64,000 bases of DNA from Candidatus Limihabitans stercoravium (GTDB lineage: Bacteria > Bacillota > Clostridia > Christensenellales > CAG-314): assembly GCA_018715495.1 (NCBI GenBank), contig DVLO01000044.1, positions 1-64,000 of the forward strand. The letters run 5' to 3'. Below the pieces are notes generated by a model that ran no database searches, had not been told where the DNA came from, and saw nothing but the letters and a program-made list of their open reading frames with translations. Every line of letters starts with the position of its first letter. Within the stretch, counting starts at the first letter, position 1. The position numbers and the translations under genes are program-made. Of this stretch, positions 43,065 through 51,487 are shown piece after piece.

Positions 43065-44749
43065 TTCAGCCTCCCTTGAATAAGATAATATTTGTTAGAT
43101 ATATTTTCAGCAACCCCGTTGCCGAACCATTCCTCAACAAAAACGCCCTTTTGCTTACTTACTGTCAAGCGTACTGTCTGAACGTCACAACTGCGTTTGA
43201 TTGTGACATCTCCGTCAACTTCACGAATTGAAATATCACCACGTTGCAAGGCAGGTTGTTGTTTCAATGCCAGAAGTGAAGTCAATTGTCTTGTAAACTG
43301 TACTGTTGACGGGTCATTTAGTTTGTTCCAGTCAAACGTTCTTCTGTTGTCGGGATCGTATCCGCCTTCCGTCAGTATTTCGTCACCGTAGTAAACGTTG
43401 CAACTGCCCGTCATAAACACCATCATTGCCAGCGCCGACAGGTACTTGTCCTTGTTGCACTTGACCAATGAGTAAAATCTGTCGGTGTCGTGACAGTCAA
43501 GCAGGTTGAACATCATGTTGTTTGTGGTATCGGTGTAACGCATGAGCAATCCGTTGAGCTGTTGGACAAGTTCAACTTCGTCTATTTTTTCATGTACGAA
43601 GTAATCCACCATCTGCTTTGTGAATGCGTAATTCATGATGCTGTCAAACTGATCGCCACCAAGGTAACTTTCGCTGTTGTGCCAGTTTTCCCCTATCATC
43701 ACAGCGTCAGGCTTGACTTCCTTTACCGCCTTGCGCATCATTCGCCAGAAGTCATGAGAAACTTCATCCGACACGTCAAGTCTCCATCCATCAATGTCGT
43801 ATTGTCTGATCCAGTAGGTTGCAACATCTAAAAGATAGCGTTGAACGTCCTTATTGGAAGTGTCCAGTTTGGGCATGTAAGGACAACTTGCAAACTGACA
43901 GTAGTTGTCACGCTGATTGTTTACCTTGTCGCCATCTATTACAAACCACTTGAAAAACTCCGACTTGTCACCCTTTCTCAACACATCCTGAAACTGCACC
44001 GACCTGTCGCTGATGTGATTGAACACTGCGTCCAACACAATCTTCATTCCACGTTTGTGACAACCTTCTACCAGGCGCTTCAACGCATCATTCCCGCCGA
44101 ACATTGGGTCAACGGTGTAGTAATCGTAGATGTCGTACTTGTGATTGGAAATTCCGCAAAACACAGGCGTAAGATACAATGCGTTTACATTCAGGCTCTT
44201 GATGTAATCCAATTTACTGCAGATTCCGTCAAGATCGCCGCCGTAAAAGGACTTGGGATGTGGAAGTTCATTCCACTTCGCATTGATGTAACTTTCGTCC
44301 TTTTTCGAAGCCTTTAAAAATCTGTCGGGAAAAACCTGATAGAACACTGCATTGTTGAGCCAACCGACATTTTCCACTATATCGTTGCGGTTTATATAGG
44401 CATACTGGAAACTGTTGAGATAGGCTATGTTGAAATCGTAACTTTCAACAATACCGTACTCACAAAAATACCTTACACTGTCGTCGCAAATAATTTCAAA
44501 TACGTAGGCAAGTCTTGAATCGGCAAGATTCAATACTGTTCCGTAGTAACTGTACACACTGTCGTCGCAAATGTGATTCAGTTTCTGTCGGAACTGATGT
44601 TTGGCAATTTCGTACTTGTTGTTGTACAGAACGCTGACGCTGTCCAGCTGTTCGCCCTTGGCAAACCTTATACGAAGCACCACCGTCTTGTCATCCAATG
44701 CAAAGCAATAGTTACTTTCCGCCCTGTGATATATTGCAGGAATGTTCAT
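43061..44749 (-). CDS. GH13 alpha-amylase family enzyme (cyclomaltodextrinase/neopullulanase type), cytoplasmic
   Basis: ATG 44749 behind AAGGGG gives 562 residues. A frame 103 codons longer runs back over the promoter and lacks a ribosome site. GH13 regions I-IV are complete: D-A-V-F-N-H, G-W-R-L-D-V (nucleophile Asp), I-G-E-N-W (acid/base Glu) and L-D-C-H-D-T. The N-terminal about 110 residues resemble the beta-sandwich of maltogenic amylases. No signal peptide is seen, so imported maltodextrins are cut inside. It is first in the operon with malE, malF and malG and diverges from a LacI regulator. Confidence 0.9.
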   Translation of the reverse strand: MNIPAIYHRAESNYCFALDDKTVVLRIRFAKGEQLDSVSVLYNNKYEIAKHQFRQKLNHICDDSVYSYYGTVLNLADSRLAYVFEIICDDSVRYFCEYGIVESYDFNIAYLNSFQYAYINRNDIVENVGWLNNAVFYQVFPDRFLKASKKDESYINAKWNELPHPKSFYGGDLDGICSKLDYIKSLNVNALYLTPVFCGISNHKYDIYDYYTVDPMFGGNDALKRLVEGCHKRGMKIVLDAVFNHISDRSVQFQDVLRKGDKSEFFKWFVIDGDKVNNQRDNYCQFASCPYMPKLDTSNKDVQRYLLDVATYWIRQYDIDGWRLDVSDEVSHDFWRMMRKAVKEVKPDAVMIGENWHNSESYLGGDQFDSIMNYAFTKQMVDYFVHEKIDEVELVQQLNGLLMRYTDTTNNMMFNLLDCHDTDRFYSLVKCNKDKYLSALAMMVFMTGSCNVYYGDEILTEGGYDPDNRRTFDWNKLNDPSTVQFTRQLTSLLALKQQPALQRGDISIREVDGDVTIKRSCDVQTVRLTVSKQKGVFVEEWFGNGVAENISNKYYLIQGRLK

Positions 44750-44771
44750 TTTCTTACCCCTTTTTACTTTC

Positions 44772-44800
44772 TTGACAAATAAAATACACAATATTATAAT
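44772..44800 (+). promoter_or_regulatory. Perfect consensus promoter of the LacI gene, apparently leaderless
   Basis: TTGACA at 44772-44777 and TATAAT at 44795-44800 with 17 bases between. The ATG begins 9 bases after the -10, and no ribosome site is present, so the mRNA should start at or next to the ATG. Confidence 0.8.
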
Positions 44801-44820
44801 TGTTACATCATGAAAAACAA
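44793..44820 (-). promoter_or_regulatory. Promoter of the GH13-mal operon, overlapping the LacI promoter
   Basis: On the minus strand TTGTTT (44820-44815) and TATAAT (44798-44793) with 16 bases between. Its -10 overlaps the opposite -10 in ATTATAAT, so only one polymerase can sit here at a time. ACAAT...ATTGT (44788-44803) frames the shared -10 and may be an operator. Confidence 0.6.
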
Positions 44821-45613
44821 AGTTACGCTGCGTGACATCGCACGTGAAGCAAATGTGTCCGTTGCAACTGTCAGTTACGTACTGAACAACCGCAACGACC
44901 AGAGCATCAGCGAAGCCACACGCAAAAAAATCCTTCAAATAGTCAACCTGTACAACTACAAGTTGAATTTTTCCGCCAAAAGCATTGCCAGCGGCAAGAC
45001 AAACATCATTGCGCTGTGTCTTGGAAACCACAGTTTCGCCCTGCACAAGGCCGAACACATGCTTGTTGTCGAACGTCTGTCACGTTTCTTGCACAAGCAG
45101 GGATACAACCTGAGCATCGTTTACGGCGAAGATGTTTCACGTCTTGATTGGTGTGACGCAATAATCTGCTGCGATACCGATTCGGTGTTTTTCACCAACA
45201 TAGCGGAAGCCAACTTCTGTCCGCTTTTGGCATTCAATACCCGTTCGGAAAACCAGATGCTGTTCTACCAGGTAAATACCGACTACGCAAATGTCAAGAA
45301 GATTGCCGATGAAATAAACGGCGAAAAACCTTACACTGTAGTAAGTTATCCTGTAAACAGTACTTTGTTGAAAGATATCATCACGGAAACCTTCCCTGAT
45401 GTTGTGTTTGCCGACAGTTACCAATGTCTTGACAAACTGGCAAACAAAAACCTTGTTGTCCTTGGCGAAACGCTTGGTGAATATTGCAAGCGCTTTGCGA
45501 AAGACATCCTTGTTATCGACACATGCAGCAGTGACAAGATTGCCAAACTTTTTGAGTGTTTCAACTTTGCGATTGAACGCAAGGAGGGAGCCCCTCACGA
45601 CATACGTATCTGA
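44810..45613 (+). CDS. LacI-family transcriptional regulator of the maltodextrin locus
   Basis: The 267-residue product begins with a LacI helix-turn-helix: V-T-L-R-D-I-A-R-E-A-N-V-S, then T-V-S-Y-V-L-N-N and a Y-N-Y-K hinge. The ligand domain is shorter than the usual about 280 residues of that part and lacks clear C-terminal subdomain motifs, so its effector may differ from a plain maltodextrin. It diverges from the GH13-malEFG operon and most likely controls it and the nearby lipoprotein gene. The mRNA appears leaderless. Confidence 0.87.
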   Translation: MKNKVTLRDIAREANVSVATVSYVLNNRNDQSISEATRKKILQIVNLYNYKLNFSAKSIASGKTNIIALCLGNHSFALHKAEHMLVVERLSRFLHKQGYNLSIVYGEDVSRLDWCDAIICCDTDSVFFTNIAEANFCPLLAFNTRSENQMLFYQVNTDYANVKKIADEINGEKPYTVVSYPVNSTLLKDIITETFPDVVFADSYQCLDKLANKNLVVLGETLGEYCKRFAKDILVIDTCSSDKIAKLFECFNFAIERKEGAPHDIRI

Positions 45614-45648
45614 TATATTTAAATTTAAAAAGTACTTTCCCCTACCCG

Positions 45649-45675
45649 CTCCGCCACGATTGTGGCGGAGTTTTT
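45649..45675 (+). terminator. Terminator of the LacI gene
   Basis: CTCCGCCAC and GTGGCGGAG form a 9-bp stem with a 4-base loop followed by TTTTT. The base composition is notably GC-richer than the surroundings. Confidence 0.92.
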
Positions 45676-45696
45676 CAGGTAAGGGTAAATCAATTG

Positions 45697-47427
45697 TTAT
45701 GCAGCCGTAATAGTAAGCACGGGTGTCTCGCCGCTCATGTCAAGCACAAGAGTATATGTACCCGTTACTGTGCAGGCAATGTTGCTCTGAGAAAGGTCAA
45801 ATCCCTCGGGCGTTCCCGAAACATTGGACGAGCCTACCCAACCGCGTTGGTTGCCGGAATCGTTGCCCATGCAGATTCTGAGACCGAACTGATCGCCTTC
45901 GGTAAATTCCTTGGTGATGGTATAAGTCAGCGCGTCGGCGTCGTAAGTCATCTTCCATTCGGCGTCGACTGCCCAACCCGCGCCGGTCATTGTGCCGTAA
46001 ACATACACGTCGTCCGGAATGTTGAGGTCTTCAACCGAAATCATCTTGGAAAGACTGTTGAAAGTTATCTTGTAATCGCTTGTCTTTAAAATCTTGATGT
46101 TGTTGTTGGATGCGCTTACCGCACTGAAATTGTCACCGCCGTTCAACAGATTAAAGTAATTGTAACTACCCAGACCATTGTACGTATCCGTTCCCCATTC
46201 GCCTCTTTCCGTAGAGCCTTCCTTGAACGCCTGAATTACAAATTCTTTGTCTGCCGTCAGGTGGATACTGTCAATTGTGTAGATGTGCGGATTGGTTTCG
46301 TCCTGAACGAATTTGTACTGTTCATTGAAACAGTAGCCTTCCCAGTCCTTTACTCCGTCGGCAAATGTACCGTCGATATAGTAATCGGTGGGTTCGGGTA
46401 CATATTCGGTATCTACAGTTACGTTAAGTTTCGCCGTTTCTTCGGTGTAAGTGAATGTGTACATTCCCGCTTGCTTCGTGATCATGTTGCCACCGCTGTC
46501 TTCAAGCAGTTCCTTTGACGCGTCGTCAAGGTTTACGTACTTGATGTACGTCTTGCCCGCTGTCGTAACGCCATCTTCGGTAACTACCGTCGCAAACATA
46601 AAGGAATCTCCTTCCAACATGTACATCGACAGTGTGTAAATACCTTCTTCACCCTCTTTGAGAGTTGTTCCCGAGTATATAAAGTCTTTCCAGTCGGTGA
46701 CTTTTTCGCCCTTTATATAAAAGGTGGTAACCGCTCCTTGCGGTTCTTCCTCGCCGCCGCCCACTACATCGCCGTTGCGCACAACGGTTACAGAGTTATT
46801 GGCGTTGACGGGATCGGTAGTAACGGTAAACGTATAATTGCCCGCCATTGAACAAATTGCATTCTTGGGAGCATCGCCGAGACCGCTTCCTGCCTCTATA
46901 TACTCACCGGGATTTGCAATCGCGTCAAATCCGACGTTTACACCGTCGGCATTGTTGTAATCGAGCACTCCGTCGGAATTCAGAACGGTAAACTTGAATT
47001 CGTCCCCCAGATTGACGTCGATGGTAACTTCAAATACGTTGCCTTCGCCGCTTTTCTTGGTAAGTCTCACTGCGTCTTCAGGCGTCCAGCCTATTCCCGA
47101 ACCGACCATTACCCAGTTGCGCTCATCGTTGTAACCCTCCAGCTTCCAACGTGCGTAGGCAGACGCATCTTCCGTCATTACTGCTGTAAAATCGAATTCC
47201 TTGGCATTAGTAGGTGTTACAAACCAACCCACAAATTCGTAACCCGGCTTATCGGGATTGGAAGGTTTTGTAGGAGCCTTTCCTTCCTCTACTGTGATGG
47301 TATCCAATACGGTTGTACCGTCATCGTCGTACAATGTCAATGTGTAAGTAGCAGGATTACATGCCACCAATGTCAACGACAAAGCAATACACATCACAAG
47401 CACTACCGCCAAAAATATACGCTTCAT
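45697..47427 (-). CDS. Surface lipoprotein with InlB-type repeat and starch-binding-like modules
   Basis: The 576-residue product has a lipoprotein signal ending L-V-A-C with Cys23. Residues about 30-95 form an InlB/Listeria-Bacteroides repeat (G-Y-E-F-V-G-W-F, then Y-A-R-W-K). Three or four modules of about 110 residues follow, with repeated T-Y-T-I/L, N-Y-T-F-T and G-x-Y-T-F-T-Y patterns like SusE/SusF-type or CBM carbohydrate-binding domains. It likely holds starch at the cell surface for the adjacent maltodextrin transporter. No catalytic motif was seen. The gene has its own promoter and a 19-bp palindrome in its leader. Confidence 0.78.
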   Translation of the reverse strand: MKRIFLAVVLVMCIALSLTLVACNPATYTLTLYDDDGTTVLDTITVEEGKAPTKPSNPDKPGYEFVGWFVTPTNAKEFDFTAVMTEDASAYARWKLEGYNDERNWVMVGSGIGWTPEDAVRLTKKSGEGNVFEVTIDVNLGDEFKFTVLNSDGVLDYNNADGVNVGFDAIANPGEYIEAGSGLGDAPKNAICSMAGNYTFTVTTDPVNANNSVTVVRNGDVVGGGEEEPQGAVTTFYIKGEKVTDWKDFIYSGTTLKEGEEGIYTLSMYMLEGDSFMFATVVTEDGVTTAGKTYIKYVNLDDASKELLEDSGGNMITKQAGMYTFTYTEETAKLNVTVDTEYVPEPTDYYIDGTFADGVKDWEGYCFNEQYKFVQDETNPHIYTIDSIHLTADKEFVIQAFKEGSTERGEWGTDTYNGLGSYNYFNLLNGGDNFSAVSASNNNIKILKTSDYKITFNSLSKMISVEDLNIPDDVYVYGTMTGAGWAVDAEWKMTYDADALTYTITKEFTEGDQFGLRICMGNDSGNQRGWVGSSNVSGTPEGFDLSQSNIACTVTGTYTLVLDMSGETPVLTITAA

Positions 47428-47454
47428 AAGTTCCTCCTTGAAATTATTTACGGT

Positions 47455-47473
47455 TTACTTAACCGTTAAGTAA
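47455..47473. promoter_or_regulatory. 19-bp palindromic operator candidate
   Basis: TTACTTAAC-C-GTTAAGTAA is a perfect 9-bp inverted repeat around one base, near the expected transcription start and before the ribosome site. Its centre resembles LacI-family operators. The adjacent LacI protein is the obvious candidate. Confidence 0.6.
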
Positions 47474-47477
47474 CTTC

Positions 47478-47506
47478 AGTTTAGTATCACATTTTGCCAA
47501 AGTCAA
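47478..47506 (-). promoter_or_regulatory. Promoter of the starch lipoprotein gene
   Basis: On the minus strand TTGACT (47506-47501) and TAAACT (47483-47478) with 17 bases between. Confidence 0.7.
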
Positions 47507-47702
47507 TACCATATGGAAATAATTAAAAAATAACATTTTTGTTCATTTAATTGACAAGTCCCGATCAGATTGTACAACAAAGTGCCTAAGACTTCAATAT
47601 CCCAATCGTGCAAAATAGATGAGCTAATGTATTGCGATGCAATATTTAAGGCATTTTAAAGTTACACAAACAGATTATAAAGAATGCTTCAGATTTTGGG
47701 TA

Positions 47703-47731
47703 TTGAAATACTTGGTGTCTTGTGCTACAAT
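47703..47731 (+). promoter_or_regulatory. Promoter of the formate/nitrite channel gene
   Basis: TTGAAA at 47703-47708 and TACAAT at 47726-47731 with 17 bases between. Confidence 0.75.
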
Positions 47732-47762
47732 TTCATTGCACAAAACAAAAGGAAGTGACACC

Positions 47763-48581
47763 ATGAACACACCTAAAATCATTGCGGAAAAATATCTTGA
47801 TGTGGCGCAAAACAAGATGAAAACTCCTTGGTACAAGACGCTGATGCTTGCTGTTATGGCAGGAATGTTCATTGCCGTAGGATCAGTTGCCGCTACCATT
47901 GCGTCACGTTCTTTCGAAGGCGCAACGGCAAATATCGTCAAGGGCGCAATCTTTCCTGTAGGACTTGCAATGGTAATTGTCGCAGGTAGCGAACTGTTTA
48001 CAGGTAACTGTCTGTTGATCATGCCACTACTACAACGTTGTATTTCATTAAAGGGAATGGCGAAAAACCTTGCCATTGTTTATGTCGGAAACTTCATCGG
48101 TTCGATAATTATCGCACTCATTGCCACGTACAGTCACGCATTCCAGATTGCCGACCTTGCGCCAAAAATTGTGGATATTGCCGAACAGAAAGCAACGCTC
48201 GATTTCGGACAAGCACTTTTACTGGGAATAATGTGTAACATCTTTGTCAGCATTGCCGTGTGGATGTCCATGTCCTCCAACAGCGCATCGGGTAAGATTG
48301 TTGCATTGTATCTGCCCATCATGGCGTTTATAATCTGCGGATTTGAACACAGCGTGGCAAACATGTACTACCTGACAAGCGGATTGCTGAGCAGCGCAGT
48401 ATTCAACATTTCCGCCGAAGGGCTGACCGTTTCCAACTGCATTTTCAACAACTTGATACCCGTAACTCTTGGCAACATGATAGGCGGTATGGTTTGCGTA
48501 GGACTGCCCTACTGGTTCATTTACCTGCATCAGGAAAAGTCCCACTGCACTGCCGAAACCCAGGAAAATGAAAAAAAGTAA
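47763..48581 (+). CDS. Formate/nitrite transporter family channel
   Basis: ATG 47763 behind AAAGGAAG gives 272 residues. Opening 42 codons earlier would include the promoter. The product has six hydrophobic helices. Its G-S-E-L-F-T-G-N segment and the later A-V-W-M-S match FocA/NirC channels. It would pass formate, the product of pyruvate-formate lyase, or nitrite across the membrane. With AdhE in the same window, a formate role in mixed-acid fermentation fits. It is a single-gene unit. Confidence 0.88.
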   Translation: MNTPKIIAEKYLDVAQNKMKTPWYKTLMLAVMAGMFIAVGSVAATIASRSFEGATANIVKGAIFPVGLAMVIVAGSELFTGNCLLIMPLLQRCISLKGMAKNLAIVYVGNFIGSIIIALIATYSHAFQIADLAPKIVDIAEQKATLDFGQALLLGIMCNIFVSIAVWMSMSSNSASGKIVALYLPIMAFIICGFEHSVANMYYLTSGLLSSAVFNISAEGLTVSNCIFNNLIPVTLGNMIGGMVCVGLPYWFIYLHQEKSHCTAETQENEKK

Positions 48582-48590
48582 AGAAATCAG

Positions 48591-48619
48591 TTGACAACTT
48601 GTTGTTTTTTTGATTTAAT
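48591..48619 (+). promoter_or_regulatory. Promoter of the amino-acid ABC transporter leader
   Basis: TTGACA at 48591-48596 and TTTAAT at 48614-48619 with 17 bases between. The RNA would begin about 23 bases before the leader peptide. Confidence 0.75.
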
Positions 48620-48648
48620 TGTAACAACTTTTCAAAAAAAGAGGATTT

Positions 48649-48708
48649 ATGACAATGACCATGTATTTCAATATTCGACGTCGCAACAATAGACAGTGTG
48701 AAAATTAG
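48649..48708 (+). CDS. 19-residue leader peptide rich in arginine codons
   Basis: ATG 48649 follows GAGG at five bases. The peptide is MTMTMYFNIRRRNNRQCEN and ends at TAG 48706-48708. Four of its six codons from position 10 to 15 are arginine or flank it (CGA CGT CGC AAC AAT AGA). Two terminators follow before the transporter genes. This is the classic arrangement of a ribosome-mediated attenuator sensing charged tRNA-Arg, which would make the transporter an arginine importer. Too short for similarity searches to confirm. Confidence 0.6.
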   Translation: MTMTMYFNIRRRNNRQCEN

Positions 48709-48767
48709 GAAACGAATTTCCCGATTGCCTTTTGTTGTGTAAAGATTTTAGAAATACATTACCAAAT

Positions 48768-48796
48768 GCACCGAGAACTTCGTCGGTGCTTTTTTA
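48768..48796 (+). terminator. First leader terminator of the amino-acid transporter
   Basis: GCACCGA at 48768-48774 pairs with TCGGTGC at 48783-48789, followed by TTTTTT. The 3' arm could instead pair with the loop of the second hairpin. Confidence 0.85.
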
Positions 48797-48823
48797 TTGT
48801 TATAGGCGTAACCCGCATTACGA

Positions 48824-48857
48824 GGCAATATCCGCACCGACGGATGTTGCCTTTTTT
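48824..48857 (+). terminator. Second leader terminator of the amino-acid transporter
   Basis: GGCAATATCCG at 48824-48834 pairs with CGGATGTTGCC at 48841-48851 with one mismatch, followed by TTTTTT. The loop is CACCGA, the same six bases as the first hairpin's 5' arm. Confidence 0.85.
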
Positions 48858-48921
48858 GTGGGCAAAAACATCGCAAGATGACAAGATATACAAACCATCG
48901 AAATATAAAAGGAGATTTACC

Positions 48922-49710
48922 ATGAAAAAAATTGTAATGCTTACCATTGTAGCTATACTGTGTCTCACAAGCGTATTTGCTTTTACAGCTTGCGCACCCA
49001 AGGGAAACGTTTTGTACGTTGCAACCAATGCGGAATTCGCACCATTCGAATACGTTGACAAAGACGGAGAACTCATCGGCATTGACATTGAACTTGCCTA
49101 CTCAATCGGTGAAATCATGGGTTACGAAGTAGTAGTAAGCGACATGCCCTTCACGTCGGTACTTACCGCACTTGAAACAGGGGCTGCCAACATTGCAATG
49201 GCAGGACTTACAATCAGCGAAGAACGTCTTGAAAAGGTAGACTTCTGCACCCCCTACTTCACTGCAAACCAAGTTGTAATTGCTAAAAACGGTTCGGAAA
49301 TCGCCAACGCTACCACCACCGAAGAACTGTTGACGTTGCTTGAAAACAAGAAGATCGGTTTCCAATCAGGCACTGTTGCGGAATACTTCGTAGAAGGTGA
49401 CGAAGGCTGGGGATTTGAAGGAATTGCAGGAGCGGAAGCATTGGGATACAACAGCGGATCTCTTGCAGTACAAGCATTGTTGTCAGGTGGACTTGATTGC
49501 GTCATCATCGACTTGATTCCTGCACAAAGATTGGTAGAAGGTCACACCGAACTGACAGTATTGAGCGAAATGCCCTTGACTCAAGAAGAATACGCATTCG
49601 CAATTCAAAAGGGTGACACAGCATTGCAGACTGCCGTAAACAACGCTTTGCAACAACTGATGGACGACGGCACATTCGACGAAATTGTAGACAAGTACTA
49701 CGGTGAATAA
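48922..49710 (+). CDS. Polar amino-acid ABC transporter binding lipoprotein
   Basis: ATG 48922 behind AAAGGAG gives 263 residues. An earlier in-frame start lies in the terminators and is rejected. The signal ends F-T-A-C with Cys24, so it is lipid-anchored. The type-3 solute-binding fold is clear: A-T-N-A-E-F-A-P-F-E, G-I-D-I-E-L, A-G-L-T-I-S-E-E-R and a final D-G-T-F-D-E-I-V-D-K-Y. It delivers a polar amino acid to the permease encoded next. The arginine-rich leader points to arginine or a related basic amino acid. Confidence 0.92.
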   Translation: MKKIVMLTIVAILCLTSVFAFTACAPKGNVLYVATNAEFAPFEYVDKDGELIGIDIELAYSIGEIMGYEVVVSDMPFTSVLTALETGAANIAMAGLTISEERLEKVDFCTPYFTANQVVIAKNGSEIANATTTEELLTLLENKKIGFQSGTVAEYFVEGDEGWGFEGIAGAEALGYNSGSLAVQALLSGGLDCVIIDLIPAQRLVEGHTELTVLSEMPLTQEEYAFAIQKGDTALQTAVNNALQQLMDDGTFDEIVDKYYGE

Positions 49711-49740
49711 TAAAGATAACTGGTTTTAAAGGGTGAAGAA

Positions 49741-50413
49741 ATGAATTTTTGGCAAGAAATTTCCGCAGTGTTAGAATACCACACCTTGATTTTCAAGGGA
49801 TTGGGTGCTACACTGCTCATTACGGTGGGAGCGTTTCTCATCGGTCAGGTACTTGGTGTGGTTACTGCCACAATCAAGGTTGCACGCAACAACAACAGAA
49901 ATGTGTTCCTAAAGATACTCAACGCATTGGCGTCCGCTTACGTTACGGTAATACGTGGCACTCCCGTAGTAGTACAGTTGTTGTTGATGTACTTTGTAAT
50001 ACTGGGCGCAAGTCCGTTCCTCAATCCGCTCATTGTGGCAATCGCCGTATTTGGTATCAACAGCGGAGCGTATGTAGCGGAAACAATGAGAGGCGGTATT
50101 CTTTCGGTAGACAAGGGACAAATGGAAGCGGGCAGATCGCTGGGACTCAGTTTTCCCAAGACAATGGTAAAGGTTGTTGTTCCGCAAGCGACCAAGAACT
50201 CACTGCCTGCACTGTTCAACGAATTGATTGCACTGTTGAAAGAAACTTCCGTTGCAGGATACATCACGGTAGTTGACCTGACACGTGCATTCGAAAAAAT
50301 CAGCAACAACGAAACAAGCGCAATTGTACCCTACATCATGCTTGCGGTAATCTACCTTGTAATTGTAGGAATACTGACGCTCATCATACGTCAGATAGAA
50401 AAGAGGTTACAAA

Positions 50414-50427
<14 letters not shown>
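49741..50427 (+). CDS. Polar amino-acid ABC transporter permease
   Basis: The 228-residue product belongs to the HisM/GlnP permease type: helices, R-G-T-P-V-V-V-Q-L, and the loop E-A-G-R-S-L-G-L-S that contacts the ATPase. A single permease gene implies a homodimer channel. It lies 30 bases after the binding-protein gene and overlaps the ATPase start by 14 bases. Confidence 0.93.
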
Positions 50428-51232
<805 letters not shown>

Positions 51233-51249
51233 AACAATCTGATCATACC

Positions 51250-51281
51250 AACGGTGACGTTACAATGTCACCGTTTTTTTT
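51250..51281 (+). terminator. Terminator of the amino-acid transporter operon
   Basis: AACGGTGAC and GTCACCGTT form a 9-bp stem with an 8-base loop followed by a T-tract. Confidence 0.92.
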
Positions 51282-51427
51282 ATTAAAAACATCTTTAAAA
51301 ACTAAAACCAGAAAATGAACTGCGTTCCAATACAAAATTTCGTATAAGCAAAATTTAAATAGGTGGTGAGAACTGGATACATATTGTTCAGTATGGTAAA
51401 GAGTAGGTAAAATTTATGTAAAGTTTA

Positions 51428-51456
51428 TTGCTTTTACAAGATATATATGCTATGGT
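51428..51456 (+). promoter_or_regulatory. Promoter of the permuted carboxypeptidase lipoprotein gene
   Basis: TTGCTT at 51428-51433 and TATGGT at 51451-51456 with 17 bases between. Confidence 0.5.
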
Positions 51457-51487
51457 CCAATTAAACAATATGTAGGAGGTTCCTGAC

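Larger units (their letters stand above)
47428..47762. other. Divergent promoter region of starch lipoprotein and formate channel genes
   Basis: It contains the minus-strand promoter and palindrome at 47455-47506 and the plus-strand promoter at 47703-47731. Between them the sequence is AT-rich with nothing else recognised. Confidence 0.5.

Noticed and set aside
44750-45058. 103-codon N-terminal extension of the GH13 gene
   Set aside because: It would read through the divergent promoter and lacI. ATG 44749 has a ribosome site, and the fold starts there.
47637-47762. 42-codon N-terminal extension of the formate/nitrite channel
   Set aside because: It overlaps the promoter. ATG 47763 has the ribosome site, and the channel fold begins after it.
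48582-48921. T-box or amino-acid riboswitch before the transporter
   Set aside because: No T-box antiterminator consensus or lysine-type core was seen. The leader peptide and terminators explain the region better.
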